This document shows, in pieces, positions 58,060 through 64,000 of a stretch of 64,000 nt of DNA. Location of the stretch: positions 41,455,493 through 41,519,492 of the forward strand of contig OX419759.1 in assembly GCA_948567375.1 (NCBI GenBank), read 5' to 3'. The stretch comes from Lunularia cruciata. Lineage: Eukaryota; Streptophyta; Marchantiopsida; Lunulariales; Lunulariaceae. Numbering within the stretch: the first letter of the stretch is position 1; each line of letters opens with the position of its first letter. Both the position numbers and the translations under genes were made by a program. A model generated the notes under the pieces. That model made no database searches, was not told the DNA's origin, and saw only the letters and a program-made list of their open reading frames with translations.

Positions 58060-59060
58060 GCAAAGGCAGTTCTTTGCAATAGTATTTTTATGTCAAAGAA
58101 CCTTCATTAAATAAGTTATTTTTACTTGTGTATCCTTTGTAGTTATTTTGGAGTAGGAAGAAGTCCAAAGTCAACTAAGTATAAGTTTCTTCAAGGAGAA
58201 ATTTGACACATTCAAATGATATATGGACTATAGATACCAATAAACATAAGCGTAGGATGTGTTAAGAAAAGACAAAAAAATAATGCATGTATAATAAAGA
58301 TAAGGACAAGTGAAATTTTGGTAAATCTTTGCATTTTCTCAACCATTAGATCTCCTACCATCCAAGTAAGATTTTCTATTTAGAACTACATGTTAAGTCA
58401 TTAAGACTCATTTCTATTTAAGACTACATGTAAATACTCATTATGTAAACATCATGTAAACATTCTATAAAAGATGAATAAAGTGAAAGAGCCAAAATCT
58501 CTTTATAATTTTGCTTAATTTTGAATATTAGTGTCAGGTCTTTGTTGAGTGATTGTTCAAGAATCTTCACAATAAGAGTGCCAAGTGCTGAGTGTGTGAT
58601 CACTAGTATTTGTTGCTAGGGTGTATGATCCTTGGTAATTCTTTTGAAGCAATGCTTCATGGGTCTTAATTGAACTATAGTGCTGAGAATACTCAAAGGA
58701 AACACACATATAGAATAGTCATTGATGAAAAGAACCTTTGTGGAAGGACATGCCTTTTTTGAAGAATATGACATGACCTTTGGAGTAGGAATCTTTGTAG
58801 TGAATAGCCTCTTTGTAGTTGACTCAATCATCACATTCAAAGTTTACTTGGAATTGATCTTTAGTGAATGTGATCTTTTGTTTTCTATTTGGTGTAATGC
58901 ACCTTCTTGATGACATTACACTTGTCCAGGAGTGGTTCTTGCCCAAGAGGTTAAACATGTAATAGTACAAAACTACAATCTGTGACGCTTCTCTTCAAAT
59001 CTAGCCATCTCCGATCCTTGTGGGAAAAACCTATTTCTTATTGAAATACCACGTTGGTCA
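58060..59060. repeat. LTR-like or 3'-tail repeat, copy C
   Basis: Collinear with 49,086-50,100 over about 1 kb as described there. The separation of about 9 kb would fit two LTRs of one old element, but no boundaries or target duplication could be seen. Confidence 0.5.
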
Positions 59061-59139
59061 ACATTGGGATGACACAACTCCCTTCTCATTGCACTCTAAA
59101 TATTCACTTGAAATTGAACTCCAATCACTTGCATTCCAA

Positions 59140-59866
59140 TGATATTGTAATACCACAAGCTAGCCATATGATCTAGCCATGATGATGTGAAATTTGGTTT
59201 AGTAACATCTAGAATGATGTTATACATGACGGTCAAAATAGATCAGATAGAAGTATCACCAAAAGAGTACTTCTACTAATAGAGCAAAACCAAAATAGAC
59301 TTAAGAACCTTAGAACCAATAGCTAGACATATGATTTAAAGGTGAGAATTGGTTTGGTAACATTTGGAAGGATTTTACACATGATGGACTAAACAGATCA
59401 GAAAGAGGTATCACCAAAGGGGGACTTCTACTAATATAGTAGGAATTGAAATATGCCTGAAATCTTTGAAGGCAATTTTGGAGGCCTAAATGGATGAATT
59501 AGGCCTCAAAAATGTGCAAATGTTCCCCCAAAAGAGGAAAGGTTGGCCTTCCCTCCCCCTTGGTTTGTCTCATCAAGAGCTTTCCAATAGTACCTTACAT
59601 GATTTTGAGACTCCTACAAGAAGATTCCCTAAAAGATTCCCTCTGGTCAAAGCTTGTTTGACCAACCAGATAGGACCTAGACCAACATGTCAACCCATCC
59701 AAGTAAGTAATCAAAGGGTGGAGCTTGATGACATGTCACCTATCTGTGTGCCTAATCCTATGGTGGAGCTTCCTTGGAAGAGATCTTCTTTGTCTATATA
59801 ATAAAGAGAACATGTTCTTTTGGGGCACCATATGTTGAGTGTGTAATCTATGTTTTCTCTCTTCTC
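59140..59866 (+). repeat. Large inverted repeat, left arm
   Basis: It pairs in inverse with 61,628-62,318 plus 62,655-62,690. Shared phrases include gtgaaatttggtttagtaac, the tattagtaaaagt / acttctactaata blocks, gaggcctaaatggatgaatt, ggaaggccaacct and ccaaggaagctccaccatag. Each arm contains two tandem units of about 153 bp. The arms look like two LTR copies in opposite orientation around a copia fragment. Confidence 0.75.
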
Positions 59867-61290
59867 TAGTCCTTGGAGTATAACAGATATCTGCTAAAAG
59901 CTTAGAATATTTAACTATTTTTCTATCGCTCATGGAAAGTATTATGTATTCAGCTTCAATTACATATACAATAGCCAAGCTATTCTTTGTGCTCATTGAG
60001 CCAAAGATACCTACATAGAAAGATAAATAGTAACTTGTAGTAGTTTTTCACCTCTTGTTATTAAAAGAAGCATTTGCAACAACTGATAACTCTTGGTATT
60101 TCCTTGTTGCTCAAATCTTCACAAATCCTTGAATCCTTGTAAGTATTTAAGATTTTATGTCTAAAATTTCTAATACTCTTCACTATAACAATTCTAGAAT
60201 TGATTGAGTGAAATAACCAATAAATATAAGTCAATGTTAGCCATAATATACATTAGTGTTCCTACCTTTCTTTAGTATGGTACCTTTGGCTTTCTCAACT
60301 AGTAGTCCTCCTCATCTTCATCCTAGAATAGCTTGATATTAGGCTACATATGCAGATTGGCTACATTGCAATCATTCATACTAAACCTATTGAGTATTTT
60401 TTCCATATACTTCCATTCATCAATTCTCATTTTTGTTTGCTCTCTTGTTTTGGTCAAATTAATGCTCAAAAATACTCCACTACACCCATATACTTCATTT
60501 CAAAAATTTTGTTAAGTTGCTTCTTGAACAACTCTAATTGTTGTCTAATTGAAGAATTGAATATTTCATAATCAAGAATCTTTGGGTTTATAGCTCAATT
60601 TGTAGAGCAATAGGCTTTAACTTGAAGGTCATATTTTCAAGTCTTGCTCCTATGCAATCATTTTGACTTATTATTTGTAAGAAGAAGTAAAATATCTAAC
60701 ATATAATAGAACCAACAAACCATCATAATTCATTTTGTTGTACAAATTTTTGTCTTCTTCCTAAATCTTAAACCCTTGCTTCCTCAAAACCTATTCAAAC
60801 ATAAGAACAACAACTTAGTTGTTTTCTTCAATCCATAATCCATGGACTTCTTCAATCTACAAACTAGTTAATCTTTCCCTTCTACTCAAAACCTAATGGT
60901 TGCCTCATATAAATATCTTCATATATATCAACATTCAAGAAAGAAATATCCATTTGCTATATTTCCCAGTTATTCTTAGATGCAAAAGCCAACATCAACC
61001 TAAAGTTATCCACATGCACAACAAATAAATATGTTTCATCAAAGTTGTGATAAATCAACTTCTTTGATATAAAAGTAACTTTGAGCTACCAACATGGCCC
61101 TTTATCTTAGAAGATACACTTCAAAAAAAATTTACTTGAAGATCTATTTGAAATACATTGTAGTTTTGTCCTTTGGCAATTGAAGTAGATACCAAACTAT
61201 TATTTTTCATGGACTCTAGTTCACTCTAAACTTCCTCCTTTCCATATTTTTGTTCAAGTCCTTGCAAGGCTTCATTCAATCTCACATGTT
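59866..61290 (-). pseudogene. Ty1/copia reverse transcriptase and RNase H, dead
   Basis: Minus strand, in order: ESMKNNSLVS (61,212), LMLAFASKNNWEI and DIYEDIYMRQPLGFE (about 60,970-60,890), EEDKNLYNKMNYDGLLVLLY (about 60,760), where the YVDD active site is destroyed by a small deletion, FKKQLNKIFEMKYMG (about 60,520), KYMEKILNRFSMNDCNVANL, and finally the RNase H YVIEAEYIILSMSDRK and KLLADICYT (to about 59,870). The order RT then RNase H, after an integrase further upstream at 63.7 kb, is that of Ty1/copia. It is interrupted by the tRNA-like insertion. Confidence 0.7.
60584..60656 (+). tRNA. tRNA-Lys-like sequence inserted in the copia reverse transcriptase, pseudogene
   Basis: TATAGCTCAATTTGTAGAGC is an A-box and D-arm close to plant tRNA-Lys (TAGCTCAGTTGGTAGAGC). 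GGCTTTAACTTGAAGGTC fits the anticodon arm with one base missing, and ATTTTCAAGTCTTGC fits a decayed T arm. It lies between two parts of the copia reverse transcriptase frame and adds about 75-80 bp there. Probably a tRNA-derived retroposed piece. Confidence 0.5.
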
Positions 61291-61627
61291 CCTCCATCAA
61301 GCAGCAAAAATATTCTATTTTGTTGCTTTGTTCTTTGGTATTGTTCTTGTTGGACATTGTACCATGTGATATAGTCATAACATTCCTCAATGTTATCTAA
61401 ACTCTATCCAACTCAATAAGTAGATCCACAAAGACATATATACCTGTAGTTGCCATAGAACTTGAACCAAAGGTCTCTCCCTAACATCTACATGAAACTC
61501 CTTTGGATCCTTGCTTCAGTTCTTACTTTGCTCCTTGTCATCATCTAGTTACAAAGGTGGCATGCCCAACAAATCACAATCATCAAGATCTTTTATAAGT
61601 TTCATAGCCTTGGGTAATACGGTGAGG
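61291..61627 (-). other. Copia pol, upstream remnant
   Basis: The minus strand leads into the reverse transcriptase but is too decayed for a domain call. Confidence 0.35.
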
Positions 61628-62318
61628 ATAAGAGAAGAGAGAAAACATAGATTTCATACTCAATCATCCGATGCCCCAAAAGAGCACCTTCTCTTTATTA
61701 TATAGACAAAGGGAATCTTCTCCAAGGAAGCTCCACCATAGGATTACGAACATAGATAGGCAACATTTCAGCAAGCTCCATCATTGGATTAGTTATTTGG
61801 ATGGGTGACATGTTGGTCTTGATCATATCTGGTTGGTCAAATATGCTTTAATTGGAGGGAATCTTCTAGGGAATCTTCTTGTAGGAATCTCAAAATCACG
61901 TGGGTGAGGTACCATTGGAAAGCTCTCAACAAGAAAAACTAGGGGGAGGGAAGGCCAACCTTTACTTTGTTAGGGGGATAATGTTCACATTTTTAAGGCC
62001 TAATTCATCTATTTAGGCCTCCAAAATTACCTTCAAAGATTTCAGGTATATTTTGGTTTCTACTCTATTAGTAAAAGTCCCCTTTTGGTGATACTTCTTT
62101 CTGATCTATTTATTTCATCATGTGTAACATCCTTCTAGATGTTACCAAACCAATTCTCACCTTTAAATCATATGTCTAGCTATCGGTTCTAAGGTTTAAG
62201 TATATTTTGGTTTTTGCTCTATTAGTAAAAGTACTTTTTTAGTGATACTTCTATTTGATCTATTTTCTCCATCATGTATTACATCATTCTAGATGTTACC
62301 AAACCAAATTTCACATGA
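61628..62318 (-). repeat. Large inverted repeat, right arm
   Basis: Inverse of the left arm. The two tandem units of about 153 bp are clear here (tatattttggtttctactct at 62,046 and tatattttggtttttgctct near 62,200). The arm is cut at about 62,318 by a gypsy integrase fragment and resumes at about 62,655. Confidence 0.75.
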
Positions 62319-62635
62319 ATTAGGCCTTAAAAATTTCACAGCCATATGAAACAGATCCTTGAATATCCTTGTTTTGCAATAATCAAGACAATCCTTGAAA
62401 ATCCCTCTCCAATGGTAACCTTCATCTAGAATCTTGAAAGCAGTCACCTTTCTTGCAAAGTGTACTCCACACACTAAACCTTCATGAAACTCCTTTATGA
62501 GTAGGATAGACTCTTCCTTACCCACTGCTCTTTGAAGTAGACCATCTGCTCCTTGGTGAAAAAGAATATCCTCCACCATTGTGTAAGGTCTAGATCTTGC
62601 TGCAAGGGCCTTCCTCTCCCTAGTATGCATCCCTT
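62319..62635 (-). pseudogene. Ty3/gypsy integrase zinc-binding fragment
   Basis: Open minus frame 62630-62289: RERKALAARSRPYTMVEDIL, FHQGADGLLQRAVGKEES, EFHEGLVCGVHFARKVTAFK, ILDEGYHWRGIFKDCLDYCK. This is the H2C2 domain of a gypsy integrase, with the last Cys replaced (YCKTRIF). Only the zinc domain is present, inserted inside the right inverted-repeat arm. Confidence 0.75.
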
Positions 62636-62676
62636 CAAGAGCTAGCCATATGATCAGATCATATGGCTAGCTCTTG
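62636..62676. repeat. 41-bp perfect palindrome
   Basis: caagagctagccatatgatc, a single a, then its exact complement gatcatatggctagctcttg. The left half matches the outer end of the left inverted-repeat arm (aagctagccatatgatc near 59,156), and the right half is the resumed right arm. The palindrome therefore marks the junction of the inserted piece and the arm. Confidence 0.9.
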
Positions 62677-62690
62677 GTTTTACACCTTAT

Positions 62691-63099
62691 CAATTGTAGA
62701 CCCTTATTGTCTCTTGTTCTTCCTCCTCATGGTTATAAATAAGGTTTTTGTCCAAAATAAAGAAATTATCCACCTACTTGTTTGGCTTAACTTCCTCATC
62801 AATATCACATCAGAATTGATTATCATTTTTCCATCTCTTTAGGTTCCAACACATTTTCTACCATTTACATAACCCATGAAGATAATTTCTTAACTATCTA
62901 GTCAAACTTCCTTCTTCTTTCCTTTGAAATAAGTGCATAGCACAAACAACCAAATGACTAAAATATGATATAGTTTGCTCCTTCCTAACCTAAAAAATGA
63001 ACAATATACAATGAAATATAAAGACCCAAAGAGTCAAAAAGGCTGAAAATACAATACAAAACACATGAAATGTGTTTAAAGCTTGCAAGAAGTGTGCCT
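62691..63099. other. Copia remnant, nothing clear
   Basis: AT-rich, probably decayed copia sequence between the integrase and the inverted repeat. Confidence 0.35.
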
Positions 63100-64000
63100 A
63101 GGTATTGCTATTGATTGCAAATAATTATGGAATCTCACATCAATACTTGTGGCTTCCTCCCATAATCCTTTATTCAATCCCACTCATAGCAAGTAGACAT
63201 TTGACTACTTCACAAATAATTTTGTTCTTCCTCTTAGCTACTCCACTAAGTTGAGATATATACTTGATGGTTCATTGTCTCAAAATGCTATTTTTGGTGT
63301 AATAATCCTTGAACTCATCTCCAATATACTCACTATCTTTATCACTTCTCAAGACTTTTATCTTTCTATCCAAGTGCTTCTCAACTTTTTCTTTGTACCG
63401 CTTGAGCGCTTCAAAAGCTTCCTCTTTGTGCTTCAAATAGTAGACAATTGTCCACTTGCTTTAATCATCTACAAGAGAAATAAAGTACTTGCATCTAATG
63501 CTTCCTTCAATCTCCACGGGTCCATATAAGTCTAAATGCATAGGATTTAGAATTCCTTTAGCTCCATCTCTAGTCATGTTATATCTTCTCTTGGTAGACT
63601 TATACAAAACACATGCCTCATTCTTCTTATCAATCTTTAGCTTTGGTAAACCGATAGCTAAAATTTCCCTTTGCATCACATTGATGCACTTCATGCTATA
63701 AAGAGCAAGCCTTTTATGCAACAACTTGTTCTAATGATAAATAAATTACAATAATATAAGAATAGTACCAATGTTATTTGCTTCTTCTTCCTTCTTTGAC
63801 TTTTGAATTAGAATCTCAAAATCATACAAGATATTTTTTATGCTTCCCTATCCAACCTAATTACCAACTATTTTTTCACTTATCTACAAGAGAGTATTTG
63901 GCTTGTGCTGAAAATAGTAACAACTCCAACATTCACTAGCTTAGCTACAAAAAGCAAGTTCCTTCTGAGCAAGTGAACTGCCAAAGAATATAGTCTACTC
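63100..64000 (-). pseudogene. Ty1/copia GAG-pre-integrase and integrase, partial
   Basis: Minus strand: HKRLALYSMKCINVMQREIL and GLPKLKIDKKNEACVLYKST (the pre-integrase zinc part with a lost Cys), then LDLYGPVEIEGSIRCKYFIS and LVDD with the first catalytic Asp, LKHKEEAFEALKRYKEKVEK, and DRKIKVLRSDKDSEYIGDEF with the second Asp. Stops follow LVDD and occur later. The element continues beyond the right edge of the window. Confidence 0.75.

Overview
The window is plant nuclear DNA. It is AT-rich and crowded with old LTR retroelements, and it holds one intact host-type gene in 64 kb. That layout, the plant-type L-lectin receptor kinase and the presence of several divergent, heavily mutated retroelement families fit a large, repeat-rich genome such as a conifer or other gymnosperm. 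A fern or lycophyte cannot be excluded from the sequence alone.

Layout. Positions 1-2.8 kb hold a decayed, unrecognised minus-strand coding-like stretch. A tandem array (unit about 325-370 bp) lies at 2.8-3.97 kb and resumes at 19.04-19.49 kb. It is split by a decayed minus-strand Ty3/gypsy-type element (element 1, 3,969-19,035), which is itself split by a young plus-strand chromodomain Ty3/gypsy element (element 2, 10,773-16,369, 5-bp target duplication). Then come an initiator-tRNA-like sequence (20.62 kb), a PIF/Harbinger-like DNA transposon region bounded by inverted repeats (20.88-31.40 kb) with a two-exon transposase, a minus-strand Myb/trihelix-like partner gene and an inner multi-exon coiled-coil gene, and a second, dead Harbinger transposase (33.0-34.3 kb). 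The intact lectin receptor kinase lies at 37.0-39.2 kb. From 40 to 64 kb there are only decayed fragments: a gypsy RNase H-integrase piece, repeated coiled-coil gene remnants with LTR-like tails, and a Ty1/copia element interrupted by a tRNA-like insertion and by a large inverted repeat.

Main discovery. Element 1 carries, between its aspartic protease and its reverse transcriptase, a domain of about 330 residues with the ordered motifs of a DNA cytosine-5 methyltransferase of the DNMT3/DRM-like sort: the SAM-binding LFDGISTG, the catalytic PC, ENV, and a C-terminal GF...VLGQA segment. After the integrase it carries a PHD finger with all eight zinc ligands in the same frame as the integrase tail. 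The order is gag (two zinc knuckles) - protease - methyltransferase - reverse transcriptase - RNase H - integrase - PHD finger. This suggests a retrotransposon that once encoded its own DNA-methylation writer and a histone reader. This copy is dead (many nonsense codons). A second notable point is that the LTRs of element 2 are packed with heat-shock-element-like arrays of alternating GAA and TTC pentamers upstream of the TATA box.

Limits: all homology statements come from reading motifs by eye. No search was run. In the most decayed AT-rich parts (46.6-55 kb in particular) I recognise little.
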